Assembly (NCBI GenBank): GCA_017501665.1 | Contig: JAFVWM010000006.1 | Location: forward strand, 1-45,594 | DNA: 45,594 nt | From: Alphaproteobacteria bacterium | Lineage (GTDB): Bacteria; Pseudomonadota; Alphaproteobacteria; RF32; CAG-239 | Reading direction: 5' to 3' | Shown: in pieces, positions 24,692-33,373 of the stretch | How the letters are laid out: each line of letters opens with the position of its first letter | How positions within the stretch are numbered: the stretch's first letter is position 1 | Notes under the pieces: generated by a model | What the model saw: only the letters and a program-made list of their open reading frames with translations | Told to the model about the DNA's origin: nothing | Database searches by the model: none | Made by a program: the position numbers and the translations under genes

Positions 24692-25449
24692 TATTTTTCC
24701 TTCACAAAACCGGCATAACCTTTTTCTTCCAGCTCTAAAGCCAAAGTTTTATCGCCGGTTTTGACTATTTTACCATCAGCATATACATGCACAAAATCAG
24801 GAACAATATGGTTCAAAAGTCTTTGATAATGAGTAATTACCAGAAGTGCATTATTTTCATTATGAAGTGCATTTACACCTTCGGCAACCACTCGTAAAGC
24901 ATCAATATCCAATCCCGAATCGGCCTCATCAAGAATCGCTAATGATGGTTTTAGCACTGACATTTGCAGTGTTTCCAATCGCTTCTTTTCACCGCCGGAA
25001 AAACCAACATTTACCGCACGTTTTATCATCTCATTATCAAGGCCGAGTTTCTTTCCTTCGGCTTTGACCATTTTGATAAATTCCATAGTATCCAATTCCG
25101 GTTCGCCTTTATATGAACGAATTGCATTTACGGCGTGTTTCAAAAATGATGTTATGGGAACACCGGGGATTTCGACCGGATATTGCATAGATAAAAACAA
25201 CCCCTCACAAGCTCTTTCTTCGGGAGAAAGTTTTAACAAATCCCTGCCCTTAAATCTAACATTACCCGAGGTTACATAATAACCCGGTTTTCCGCAAAGT
25301 ACATTTGACAAAGTTGATTTTCCGGCACCATTAGGTCCCATAATGGCATGAATTTCGCCGGCATTTATGGTCAAGTTAAAGCCTTTAATAATTTCTTTTC
25401 CGTCTACACCGGCATATAAATCTTCAATTTCAAGTAAAGGCGCGGTCAT
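24691..25449 (-). CDS. sufC: Fe-S cluster assembly ATPase SufC
   Basis: A 252-residue ABC-type ATPase of the SufBC2D complex. Walker A is GPNGAGKST (about 39-47), the signature is FSGGEKKRLE and Walker B is LAILDEADSGLD, followed by the H-loop VITHYQRLL. It overlaps sufD by one nucleotide and follows sufB after 37 nt. Confidence 0.96.
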   Translation of the reverse strand: MTAPLLEIEDLYAGVDGKEIIKGFNLTINAGEIHAIMGPNGAGKSTLSNVLCGKPGYYVTSGNVRFKGRDLLKLSPEERACEGLFLSMQYPVEIPGVPITSFLKHAVNAIRSYKGEPELDTMEFIKMVKAEGKKLGLDNEMIKRAVNVGFSGGEKKRLETLQMSVLKPSLAILDEADSGLDIDALRVVAEGVNALHNENNALLVITHYQRLLNHIVPDFVHVYADGKIVKTGDKTLALELEEKGYAGFVKEK

Positions 25450-25486
25450 TATTTTTTTATCCTTTTTAATGTTATATTAAAATTCA

Positions 25487-26938
25487 TTAACCAACACTTC
25501 CTTCCAAGCTGATATTTATTAATTTGGCAGCTTCGATGGCAAATTCCATAGGCAAGTGTTGCATAACTTCTTTGCAGAATCCGTTAACAATAAGGCTGAC
25601 AGCCTCTTCTTCGCCGATACCTCGGCTCATACAATAAAAGAGTTGTTCATCAGATATTTTAGATGTTGTGGCTTCGTGCTCAAGTTGCGCTGTTTTGTTT
25701 CTGTTTTCAATGTATGGAACAGTATGAGAGCCACAAGTTGTACCGATAAGTAAGCTGTCGCACTGAGTGTAGTTTCTGGCATTGTCTGCCGAAGGAGAAA
25801 CTTTTACCAAACCGCGATATGTCTGGTTGGAGAATCCGGCAGAAATACCTTTGGATATAATTTTTGAAGTGGTGTTTTTGCCGATATGTATCATCTTGGT
25901 TCCGGTGTCGGCCTGTTGTTTGTTGTTGGTAATAGCCACCGAATAAAACTCACCTGACGAATTGTTGCCTTGTAACACACATGAAGGATATTTCCAAGTA
26001 ACCGCCGAACCTGTTTCAACCTGTGTCCACGAAATTTTGGAATTTTCGCCACGACAAGCAGCACGTTTGGTAACAAAATTATATACACCGCCTTTACCTT
26101 CGGCGTCGCCGGGATACCAGTTTTGAACGGTGGAATATTTTACTTCGGCATTATTTAAGACTACGATTTCAACTATTGCGGCATGAAGCTGATTTTCATC
26201 ACGTTGCGGTGCGGTACAACCTTCCAAATATGATACATAGCTGTCATCATCGGCAATTATTAATGTGCGTTCAAACTGTCCGGTATTTTTGGCATTTATT
26301 CGAAAATATGTCGATAATTCCATTGGGCATTTTACACCCTTTGGGATATATACAAACGAACCATCGGTAAAAACAGCCGAATTTAAGCAAGCATAAAAAT
26401 TGTCGGTGTAAGGTACAACCGAACCCAAATATTTTTTGACTAACTCGGGGTGTTCTTTAACTGCCTCGGAAATAGAACAAAAAATAACGCCCTGTTCGGC
26501 CAATTTTGCCCGATAAGTTGTGGCGACCGACACACTGTCAAAAACAGCATCAACGGCAACCACACCGGCTAAGACCTCTTGTTCCTTGAGCGGTATACCA
26601 AGTTTTTCATACGTTTCCAGAAGGTCTTTATCGACCTCTTCCAAACTTTTTGGTGCGACTTTTTGTTTTGGCGCCGAATAATATGACAAACTTTGGTAAT
26701 CGATTTTTTCATAATCGAGTTTTGCCCAAGACGGCTCTTTCATTGTCTGCCAAAACTCAAAAGCTTTCAGTCGCCATTCGCATAACCATTCAGGCTCACC
26801 TTTTTTTGCGGAAATCATACGGATTATATCGGCATTAAGGCCACAAGGAATCGTGTCGGCTTCGATATCCGTAACAAAGCCATATTTATATTTATCGCCC
26901 GAAGCATCGGTTAAATTTATTTCGTTTTCTTTACTCAT
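25487..26938 (-). CDS. sufB: Fe-S cluster assembly scaffold SufB
   Basis: A 483-residue scaffold on which the cluster is built. Recognised by [35 protein letters not shown], the [20 protein letters not shown] region and the C-terminal [19 protein letters not shown] with [16 protein letters not shown]. The first gene of sufB-C-D-S-T. No iscR-like regulator or sufA lies beside it. It is divergent from the NlpD-like gene across 133 bp. Confidence 0.97.
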   Translation of the reverse strand: MSKENEINLTDASGDKYKYGFVTDIEADTIPCGLNADIIRMISAKKGEPEWLCEWRLKAFEFWQTMKEPSWAKLDYEKIDYQSLSYYSAPKQKVAPKSLEEVDKDLLETYEKLGIPLKEQEVLAGVVAVDAVFDSVSVATTYRAKLAEQGVIFCSISEAVKEHPELVKKYLGSVVPYTDNFYACLNSAVFTDGSFVYIPKGVKCPMELSTYFRINAKNTGQFERTLIIADDDSYVSYLEGCTAPQRDENQLHAAIVEIVVLNNAEVKYSTVQNWYPGDAEGKGGVYNFVTKRAACRGENSKISWTQVETGSAVTWKYPSCVLQGNNSSGEFYSVAITNNKQQADTGTKMIHIGKNTTSKIISKGISAGFSNQTYRGLVKVSPSADNARNYTQCDSLLIGTTCGSHTVPYIENRNKTAQLEHEATTSKISDEQLFYCMSRGIGEEEAVSLIVNGFCKEVMQHLPMEFAIEAAKLINISLEGSVG

Positions 26939-27071
26939 AATGTTTTAGAAATTAGTGTTTTTTTTTATTAAAATCAACCTCTATTTTGCATAAAAAGCCA
27001 AGATTTAGAAAATATTAAGGGTTAAGTGCTAAATCTTATAAGGTAAAGCTTTATAAAAAAGGTCAGACAAC

Positions 27072-27986
27072 TTGAAAAAATGTTGCAAAATTGTGCTATG
27101 CGCATTGTTTTTTATGCTTAGTGCCTGTTCATCAGACGTTAAGTTGTTTGGTCGCACCCTATGGGGACGGTCATATAGCGGTGACCGACCGACAGTTGTC
27201 AGAGTAAAAAAAGGCGATACATTATACAGTATTGCCAAATATCACGATGTTCCCATACGCGAAGTTATCGAAATAAACAATTTTAATCCGCCATATACTT
27301 TGCGCGCCGGTCAAGTAGTGAAATTACCAAAAGCCAAATATCATATCGTTGAAAAAGGCGATACGGTTTATAATATTTCAAAAAGATATAATGTCGATCG
27401 TTCGACCTTGAGCAGAACAAATAATTTGACCGCTCCATACACCTTAAAAATCGGGCAAAAATTACTCATACCGGGAAGTATTGTTACTAATACAACTTAT
27501 GCAAAAGCACCTCAGATATCAACTTCCGGTGTTACTCCGGCAAAAACCACAAAAATTTATCGCACGACGTATCAAAAAGATTTTATATCGGCAAAACCAA
27601 AAAAGAATCGCAAAAATAAATTTACGTGGCCGGTCAAAGGACAAGTTATTTCCGATTATGGTCCGATTGCTAAAGGGCGTAACAATGATGGTATTAACAT
27701 CAAAGCTCCTCGAGGTACTCCAGTCAAAGCGGCAGACGATGGAATCGTAGCTTATGCCGGAAACGAGTTGAAAGGTTTCGGAAATCTTATTTTAATTAAA
27801 CATTATGACGGCTGGGTAACAGCTTATGCCCATACCGAATCGATGAGTGTAAAAAAAGGGCAAAAAGTGTTAAAAGGCGCAACAATTGCCAAGGTGGGAA
27901 CATCCGGAGGCGTGTCAACACCACAACTTCACTTTGAAACTCGCGCCGGCAAAAAGGCTTATAATCCCAAAGCTTATTTAAGATAA
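27072..27986 (+). CDS. NlpD/DipM-like LysM-M23 lipoprotein (non-catalytic)
   Basis: A 304-residue lipoprotein: signal peptide with lipobox LSAC (Cys19), two LysM domains (about 42-85 and 90-134, both with the KGDT(L/V)Y(S/N)I(A/S)K pattern), a basic linker, and a C-terminal M23-like domain (about 190-304). The usual HxxxD pair is N and N (NDGINI), and the first His of the HxH motif is Gln (QLHFE). Three of four zinc ligands are thus missing, as in NlpD-type activators of cell-division amidases. It starts with TTG, 9 nt after AAAGG; no suitable in-frame ATG exists. Confidence 0.85.
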   Translation: MKKCCKIVLCALFFMLSACSSDVKLFGRTLWGRSYSGDRPTVVRVKKGDTLYSIAKYHDVPIREVIEINNFNPPYTLRAGQVVKLPKAKYHIVEKGDTVYNISKRYNVDRSTLSRTNNLTAPYTLKIGQKLLIPGSIVTNTTYAKAPQISTSGVTPAKTTKIYRTTYQKDFISAKPKKNRKNKFTWPVKGQVISDYGPIAKGRNNDGINIKAPRGTPVKAADDGIVAYAGNELKGFGNLILIKHYDGWVTAYAHTESMSVKKGQKVLKGATIAKVGTSGGVSTPQLHFETRAGKKAYNPKAYLR

Positions 27987-28063
27987 AAAGCTTTTATCAT
28001 TGTTTTATAAATTTTGGTTTCTTTTTTTATTTCGTTGTATTAAGATGTCAAACAGATGCAAAC

Positions 28064-28076
28064 AAATGTTTGTGTT
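28064..28076 (+). repeat. 13-bp direct repeat, first copy
   Basis: AAATGTTTGTGTT occurs here and again at 28161-28173, 97 bp later, inside the 385-bp noncoding stretch 27987-28371. Confidence 0.6.
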
Positions 28077-28201
28077 TAGCACTAAAAAAAGGTGCGGGGC
28101 TGTCGCAAGCTCTAACTCAAATCGGCGTTTTAGGATATAACGTCGTAAAAATTCTCGTCTAAATGTTTGTGTTAAACAGTTAAGCGAGTGATTAAATATA
28201 T

Positions 28202-28258
28202 CCCCGTCTTTTATTTTGGTCGGGGAGCTCTTAGCGTATGTCCAAGAGCCATTTTTTT
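28202..28258 (+). terminator. Tandem hairpins with T run in the long noncoding gap
   Basis: CCCCG (28202-28206) pairs with CGGGG (28221-28225). Then GCTCTT (28227-28232) pairs with AAGAGC (28244-28249), followed by seven T residues. This looks like a terminator for a transcript that starts within 27987-28200, where I see no coding frame. A small RNA or a leader is possible. Confidence 0.5.
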
Positions 28259-28275
28259 ATGGTTCCAAAGGCTAA

Positions 28276-28357
28276 GAGAGTCATTTATTTGAGTATGATT
28301 TGCGAACTCTCCGACCACCTTATTTTCAAAAAAAGGTGGTCTTTTTGTTTTTGAAAA
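28276..28357 (+). promoter_or_regulatory. Candidate attenuator before the GT2 gene
   Basis: GACCACCTT (28313-28321) pairs perfectly with AAGGTGGTC (28333-28341) before a T run, forming a terminator 19 nt upstream of the AGGAG ribosome site. TTTTCAAAAA (28323-28332) can instead pair over 10 bp with TTTTTGAAAA (28348-28357). The two pairings are mutually exclusive. A further stem GAGAGT/ACTCTC (28276-28281, 28306-28311) lies upstream. Regulation is inferred from the foldings only. Confidence 0.45.
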
Positions 28358-28371
28358 TAAAGGAGAATTAA

Positions 28372-29226
28372 ATGACTAAGGTATCTGTTTTAATGCCTGT
28401 ATATAAAACCAATGAACAATACTTGCGTGAAGCTATCGCGAGTATCTTGAATCAAACATTTACAGATTTTGAATTTTTGATTTTAGATGATTGCCCTAAT
28501 GATACCAGAGAGCGAATCGTAAAATCGTATGAAGACAAACGAATCAAATATTCAATTAACGAGAAAAATCTTGGAATTTCCGCGTCACGAAACAAGCTGA
28601 TAGAAATGGCGCAAGGCGAGTATTTAGCGGTATTTGACCATGATGATATTTCTTATCCTGACAGGTTGGAAAAAGAAGTTAAATATCTTGATGAACATAA
28701 AGATATCGGAGTTGTTTCGTCTTGGATACGGATCACTCCCAAAAATAAGATTGCTAAGTATCCCGAAAAAGACAGAGGAATCAAAGTATCCCTAACTAAT
28801 TGCTGTAGTGTTGTGCACTCAGCTTCAATGATTAGAAAATCTGTTTTAATCGACAACAATATCCGATATGAAGAAGAATTTTCTCCGGCTGAGGATTGGG
28901 CTTTGTGGTGCAGACTGATTGATGTTACAAACTTTTACAATATTCAAGAGGTATTGCTTGATTACCGTTGGCATGAAACAAACACTTCCATAACTCAAGA
29001 AGACAAAATGAAAAAAGCTACTTTTAGAGTAAAAATACTAATGAAAGCAAACCATTCTTCATTATTCAGAGAATATAATTTAGTGGCAACTCACATATCA
29101 AAAACTCTTTTATTCGGGCGCATCACTATATTAAAAACCGTTCAAACCGAAGATTATAAAAAAATTTATCTTTTCGGTATTTTGTTGCTTGAAACAAAAA
29201 AATCAACAAAATTTGCAGAGGTGTAG
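28372..29226 (+). CDS. GT2-family glycosyltransferase
   Basis: A 284-residue GT-A fold enzyme. VSVLMPVYKTNEQYLREAIA at the N-terminus, the ILDDCPNDT nucleotide-sugar site, NLGISASRNKLI, the metal-binding DHDD (about 96-99, in VFDHDDISYPDR) and the catalytic-side AEDWALWCRL motif are all present. It adds a sugar to an unknown acceptor, probably in surface polysaccharide. AGGAG precedes the ATG. It follows a structured leader and is followed by the remains of a second GT2 gene. Confidence 0.9.
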   Translation: MTKVSVLMPVYKTNEQYLREAIASILNQTFTDFEFLILDDCPNDTRERIVKSYEDKRIKYSINEKNLGISASRNKLIEMAQGEYLAVFDHDDISYPDRLEKEVKYLDEHKDIGVVSSWIRITPKNKIAKYPEKDRGIKVSLTNCCSVVHSASMIRKSVLIDNNIRYEEEFSPAEDWALWCRLIDVTNFYNIQEVLLDYRWHETNTSITQEDKMKKATFRVKILMKANHSSLFREYNLVATHISKTLLFGRITILKTVQTEDYKKIYLFGILLLETKKSTKFAEV

Positions 29227-29228
29227 AT

Positions 29229-29361
29229 ATGACTAAAATCTCAATAATCATCCCCTGCTACAACCAAGAAAAATACATTGCTTGTACGCGAACTGTTTAA
29301 AAATCATAAAAAAACCAATCTGTTACAATATTGGTTTTATCGATTGAAAGGTAAAATTTAA
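29229..29361 (+). pseudogene. Remnant of a second GT2 glycosyltransferase
   Basis: The frame from the ATG at 29229 reads MTKISIIIPCYNQEKYIA, the canonical GT2 N-terminus, then runs out of frame and stops at 29300. A second frame from 29281 reads LVRELFKNHKKTNLLQYWFY and stops at 29361; that resembles the C-terminal tail of such an enzyme. The middle of the gene, including any DxD and catalytic motifs, is missing. I infer one large internal deletion with loss of frame. Confidence 0.65.
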
Positions 29362-29364
29362 ATA

Positions 29365-29395
29365 TAAAAAAAGGCTAACCTTAAGAGTTAGCCTT
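29365..29395 (-). terminator. Terminator of the gene at 29396-30277
   Basis: AAGGCTAAC (29371-29379) pairs with GTTAGCCTT (29387-29395). On the minus strand the stem is followed by TTTTTT. The stem begins directly after the stop codon. Confidence 0.8.
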
Positions 29396-30277
29396 TCAGG
29401 TACTTAATTTTTTTTGTTCGCGCTTGAATGCGTTGTAAGAATCAATAATTGATTGATCGTTTAACCTTAACATATTTTCGTACCCTGTTTTGGTTTTGAG
29501 CCCGTAACATCTAATATATTCTTTGATAATTCGGGTGTCATTGGTAAATAAATAACGCTCCCAAATTTCAATATCTTTGTCTTTTGTGATATATTTTCTG
29601 ATATCCAACAAAAGTTTAGAATGTCCCAATCGCTCAAGACCGCAATCAGCAAGTCCTTGCTCTTCAATCAGCTTTTTCAGCAATCCATAATTCTTTATTT
29701 TTGACGAATCCGATGCAAGATATTCTACAACTGCGGACTTAATGACATATGATCCGCCATTGATGGCATGCCAATAAAGAAAGTCTTGATCATAAAATCG
29801 AAAAGTTTGCAACAACATTTCGGAAATGGTTGCACTTTCTTCTGCTTTTGCGGAATTTTTATAAAAGATCTTTATTATCTCTTCTTTGTTTCGGCTCAAC
29901 GAATTGAATAAAGCCACTTTGAAATAATACAAATCTTGTGTTTCCGTTTCCGTAAAATTACGATTAAGAGCAATAAGTTCAAGCTCAGATGCGTCAAGGT
30001 TATTGCTTTTCAACAAATGAAGCATATAAATCACATATCTGTCGGGCAAATCGCTCAGAATCAATTCTCTGCGAAATTTGGGAAAACGACAAAAATACTC
30101 CATTTTTAATTCTAGGACCTCAGTCATTCCTTTCCGAACAGCTTTAATCCCTAAGCGTTCATAAGTTTTATCCTGATGGCGCTGATATTTTTTGGCAAGT
30201 TTTGATGAAACTAAGCCGATTACCGAATGTAATTTTTCCTGAAAATACATTCTTGTCATTAGATTTAGGTTTTTCAT
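29396..30277 (-). CDS. Unknown helical protein, 293 residues
   Basis: A soluble-looking, charged, mostly helical protein. I see no signal peptide or recognisable motif. Repeated helix pairs (for example ELELIALNRNFTETETQDLY and IRKYITKDKDIEIWERYLF) suggest a helical-repeat fold, but I cannot assign one. The start is the ATG at 30277; no strong ribosome site is visible upstream. It lies between glycosyltransferase remnants and the yajC promoter, and is possibly a lineage-specific gene. Confidence 0.6.
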   Translation of the reverse strand: MKNLNLMTRMYFQEKLHSVIGLVSSKLAKKYQRHQDKTYERLGIKAVRKGMTEVLELKMEYFCRFPKFRRELILSDLPDRYVIYMLHLLKSNNLDASELELIALNRNFTETETQDLYYFKVALFNSLSRNKEEIIKIFYKNSAKAEESATISEMLLQTFRFYDQDFLYWHAINGGSYVIKSAVVEYLASDSSKIKNYGLLKKLIEEQGLADCGLERLGHSKLLLDIRKYITKDKDIEIWERYLFTNDTRIIKEYIRCYGLKTKTGYENMLRLNDQSIIDSYNAFKREQKKLST

Positions 30278-30388
30278 AATAATTTTATTTAATTTATAAT
30301 TTTATATAATAATTCTTTAATATCCGGATTATTTAGCATGTTTTTTTGTCTAATGCAATTATTTTATATATTTTAACGTAAAAATAAC

Positions 30389-30417
30389 TTGTGATAGATT
30401 GAAAATTTTCCTATATA
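30389..30417 (+). promoter_or_regulatory. Candidate promoter of yajC-secD-secF
   Basis: TTGTGA (30389-30394) and TATATA (30412-30417) are 17 nt apart, ending 57 nt before the yajC start codon. Confidence 0.45.
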
Positions 30418-30473
30418 AGCTGTGATAAATGTTTTATATTACTGAATAACTTTTAATTTTTTGGAGAAAAAAC

Positions 30474-30830
30474 ATGTTTATAAATCCGGCTTTTGCTCAA
30501 GCTACTGCAACTGCTGCAACCGGTTCTTCAATGTCCGGTATGCTCGTGCAGTTGGTTCTTATTTTTGCAATCTTTTATTTTTTGCTTATCCGTCCGCAAC
30601 AAAAAAGAATGAAAGAACACGAAGCAAAATTAAAAGCAATTAAAAAAGGTGATGTCATAATTACCGGTGGCGGTATTTATGGTAAAGTTATAAGTGCCGA
30701 TATCGAAAAAGATGAATTGCAGGCAGAACTTGCTAAGGATGTCGTTGTTAAGATTGCCTTATCGACCGTTCGTGATGTTGTTAAAGACGAAGTAAAACCG
30801 GCCAACAACAATAAAAAATCTAAAAAATAA
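30474..30830 (+). CDS. yajC: Preprotein translocase subunit YajC
   Basis: A 118-residue single-pass membrane protein that associates with SecDF. The membrane helix (about 22-41) ends in FYFLLIRPQQKRMKEHEAKL, the family signature, followed by the KKGDVIITGGGIYGKV beta domain. A GGAG site precedes the ATG. It is directly upstream of secD, the usual order. Confidence 0.96.
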   Translation: MFINPAFAQATATAATGSSMSGMLVQLVLIFAIFYFLLIRPQQKRMKEHEAKLKAIKKGDVIITGGGIYGKVISADIEKDELQAELAKDVVVKIALSTVRDVVKDEVKPANNNKKSKK

Positions 30831-30850
30831 TATTTGGGATAATAAGAAAA

Positions 30851-32395
30851 ATGTACAAACTTTCAAAACCTCGCGTGCTGAGTATTTTGGCGATTTGTTT
30901 GGTGGGCGTATTCTTTGCCATACCAAATATTGTAACAAACAAAGATGCTCTTCCGAAATGGTGGCAACCAATCAACCTTGGTCTTGATCTGCAAGGCGGT
31001 TCCAATCTTTTGTTAGAAGTTAAAATGGACGAAGTATTAAAAGAAAGAATGTCTTCTATTGAAGATTCGGCTCGTCAGATTTTGCGTGAAGGTCGCATCA
31101 GATATAAAACTCTGACATCCAATAATGAAGAAGTCAGCGTTATTATAGAAAATATGTCTTCTCGTTCTAAAGCGGCTAATTTGTTCAGAAAAATCGATTC
31201 AGGTTTAGAAGTTATCGAATCGGAAGACGGCACTTTGAAGATTAAGTATTCTGATATTGCATTAAATCAATTAAAAGCAAAAATTGTTGATCAATCTATT
31301 GAAATTGTCAGACGCAGAATCGATGAATTGGGCACTAAAGAACCGGTTATTCAATCACAAGGTACAAACAGAATCGTGGTACAATTACCGGGGTTGCAAA
31401 ATCCGGAATATGTAAAAGTTTTGCTCGGAAAAACTGCAAAAATGGCTTTTCACTTAGTTGACAGCTCGGCTCGTGCCAGTGATGCCAAAAGAGGTATGCT
31501 CGGTGCAAAATACAAAATTGCCTATGGAGAAATGGGGGAACCTTATGTAATTACCCGTAAGGCTGTTGTAGGAGGTGAAAACCTTATTGATGCACAGCCC
31601 TCATTCCAAGAAGGTCAGGCTGTCGTTGCCTTTAAATTTAATTCGTTGGGCGGTAAGAAGTTCGGCGAAGCTACAAGAGATAATATCGGCGAAAGATTGG
31701 CCATTGTTTTGGATAACGAGGTTATATCTGCTCCGGTTATTCAATCTGCAATTATGGGCGGTTCAGGTGTTATTACCGGAAACTTTACCGTAAAATCGGC
31801 TAATGATTTGGCTTTGTTGTTGCGTTCGGGCGCACTACCGGCTCCTTTGGAAGTTTTGGAAGAACGCACCGTCGGTGCCGGCCTTGGAGCTGACTCTATT
31901 AAAGCCGGTGTTATTGCATCTGTAATCGGTTTGGCCTTTGTGGTTTTGTTTATGCTCGGCGCATATGGCTTGTTTGGTGTATTTACCAATATAGCAGTAT
32001 TTACCAACCTTGTTTTGATGCTTGGAATTTTGAGCGCTATGGGTGCAACATTAACCTTGCCGGGTATCGCCGGTATTATCTTGACAATAGGTATGGCTGT
32101 TGATGCGAATGTACTCATTTTTGAGAGAATGAGAGAAGAAGTAAAACATGGTCGCTCTCCTCGTGATGCTGCCGAGGCAGGTTTTAAGGAAGCATGGTCA
32201 ACAATTGTCGATTCAAACTTGACTACTTTGGTAGCCGCTTTGGTGTTGTTCTATTTCGGAACCGGTCCGGTCAGAGGCTTTGCCGTTACATTGGCAATCG
32301 GTATTGCAACATCGATGTTTACCTCGGTTACAGTTACACGACTTATTATAACCGCTTGGTTAAATAAGTATAAACCGACAAAATTACCTATTTAA
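30851..32395 (+). CDS. secD: Protein translocase subunit SecD
   Basis: A 514-residue RND-type membrane protein that uses the proton gradient to aid export through SecYEG. The first helix precedes the GLDLQGGSNLLLEV motif (near residue 44); a large periplasmic domain follows, and then five helices with GMAVDANVLIFERMREE in the C-terminal part. It lies between yajC and secF with short spacers. Confidence 0.96.
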   Translation: MYKLSKPRVLSILAICLVGVFFAIPNIVTNKDALPKWWQPINLGLDLQGGSNLLLEVKMDEVLKERMSSIEDSARQILREGRIRYKTLTSNNEEVSVIIENMSSRSKAANLFRKIDSGLEVIESEDGTLKIKYSDIALNQLKAKIVDQSIEIVRRRIDELGTKEPVIQSQGTNRIVVQLPGLQNPEYVKVLLGKTAKMAFHLVDSSARASDAKRGMLGAKYKIAYGEMGEPYVITRKAVVGGENLIDAQPSFQEGQAVVAFKFNSLGGKKFGEATRDNIGERLAIVLDNEVISAPVIQSAIMGGSGVITGNFTVKSANDLALLLRSGALPAPLEVLEERTVGAGLGADSIKAGVIASVIGLAFVVLFMLGAYGLFGVFTNIAVFTNLVLMLGILSAMGATLTLPGIAGIILTIGMAVDANVLIFERMREEVKHGRSPRDAAEAGFKEAWSTIVDSNLTTLVAALVLFYFGTGPVRGFAVTLAIGIATSMFTSVTVTRLIITAWLNKYKPTKLPI

Positions 32396-32413
32396 GTTTA
32401 AGGATTTAAGACT

Positions 32414-33355
32414 ATGATTAAAATTTTCAGTTGGGTTACAAAAGATACTAATTTTGATTTTATGAAAACGAAAAAAATCACTTTTGCGGTATCAACAATT
32501 ATGGTGATTTTATCCATTGTTTGTATTGCTGTAAAAGGGTTTAATTTCGGCATAGATTTTTCCGGCGGTATCTTAATGGAAATAAAATCGCCCGAAATAA
32601 TAAATGTTGAAAAATTGCGCAAAGACTTGGGTGTATTAGATATTGATGACTTAAACTTGCAATCAATCGGCGAAGAAGGTAACGAAATAGTTATCCGCGC
32701 TCAAGCTAAGGATTTGGATGAAAAAGCCCAAATGGCCATAATCAACAAAATCAAAGAAACGTTGGGTGCAAAATATGAATATCGTCGTATTGATTTGGTC
32801 GGACCGCAAGTAGGCGACGAACTGAAAAAAGACGGTGTTATTGCTTCGGTTTTGGCTGTGTTGGCTATTACCATATATGTGTGGTTCCGTTTTGAATGGC
32901 AATTTGCTTTGGGTACTATTATCGGTCTTGTACACGATATTATCGTTACCTGCGGTTTGTTATCGTTTTTCGGTCTTGATTTCAGCTTGACTACGGTTGC
33001 AGCCGTTTTGACTTTGGCCGGTTATTCGGTTAATGATACTGTTGTTACCTATGATCGTATCAGAGAGAACTTGCAAAAATTTAAGAAAATGAATCAGACC
33101 GATTTGTTAAATAAAAGTCTGAATGACATTTTATCTCGTACATTTTTGACCGGATTAACCACAATGTTTGCGGCTCTGGCTTTGCTCATATGGGGCGGAG
33201 ATACATTGCGCAGTTTCGCTTTCACAATCTTTTGGGGTGTAATCGTCGGAACATATTCTTCAATCTATGTTTCTACCGCATTTTTGACTCCGTTTGATTT
33301 GCGCGCAACTCAAGAAGCGCAGAATAACGTTAATCCGTTTGGAAACGTTCAATAA
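32414..33355 (+). CDS. secF: Protein translocase subunit SecF
   Basis: A 313-residue partner of SecD. The first helix is followed by FNFGIDFSGGILMEI, a short periplasmic part and five helices. AGYSVNDTVVTYDRIRENL and SRTFLTGLTTMFAALALLIW are typical of SecF. An AAGGAT sequence lies upstream of the ATG. It is separated from secD by 18 nt. Confidence 0.96.
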   Translation: MIKIFSWVTKDTNFDFMKTKKITFAVSTIMVILSIVCIAVKGFNFGIDFSGGILMEIKSPEIINVEKLRKDLGVLDIDDLNLQSIGEEGNEIVIRAQAKDLDEKAQMAIINKIKETLGAKYEYRRIDLVGPQVGDELKKDGVIASVLAVLAITIYVWFRFEWQFALGTIIGLVHDIIVTCGLLSFFGLDFSLTTVAAVLTLAGYSVNDTVVTYDRIRENLQKFKKMNQTDLLNKSLNDILSRTFLTGLTTMFAALALLIWGGDTLRSFAFTIFWGVIVGTYSSIYVSTAFLTPFDLRATQEAQNNVNPFGNVQ

Positions 33356-33373
33356 ATTTTGTAGAGGAAAATA

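Noticed and set aside
27987..28371. tmRNA, 4.5S RNA, 6S RNA or RNase P RNA in the long gap
   Set aside because: I looked for a tag reading frame ending in Ala-Ala-stop, the SRP GGAAG core and the usual conserved cores, and found none.
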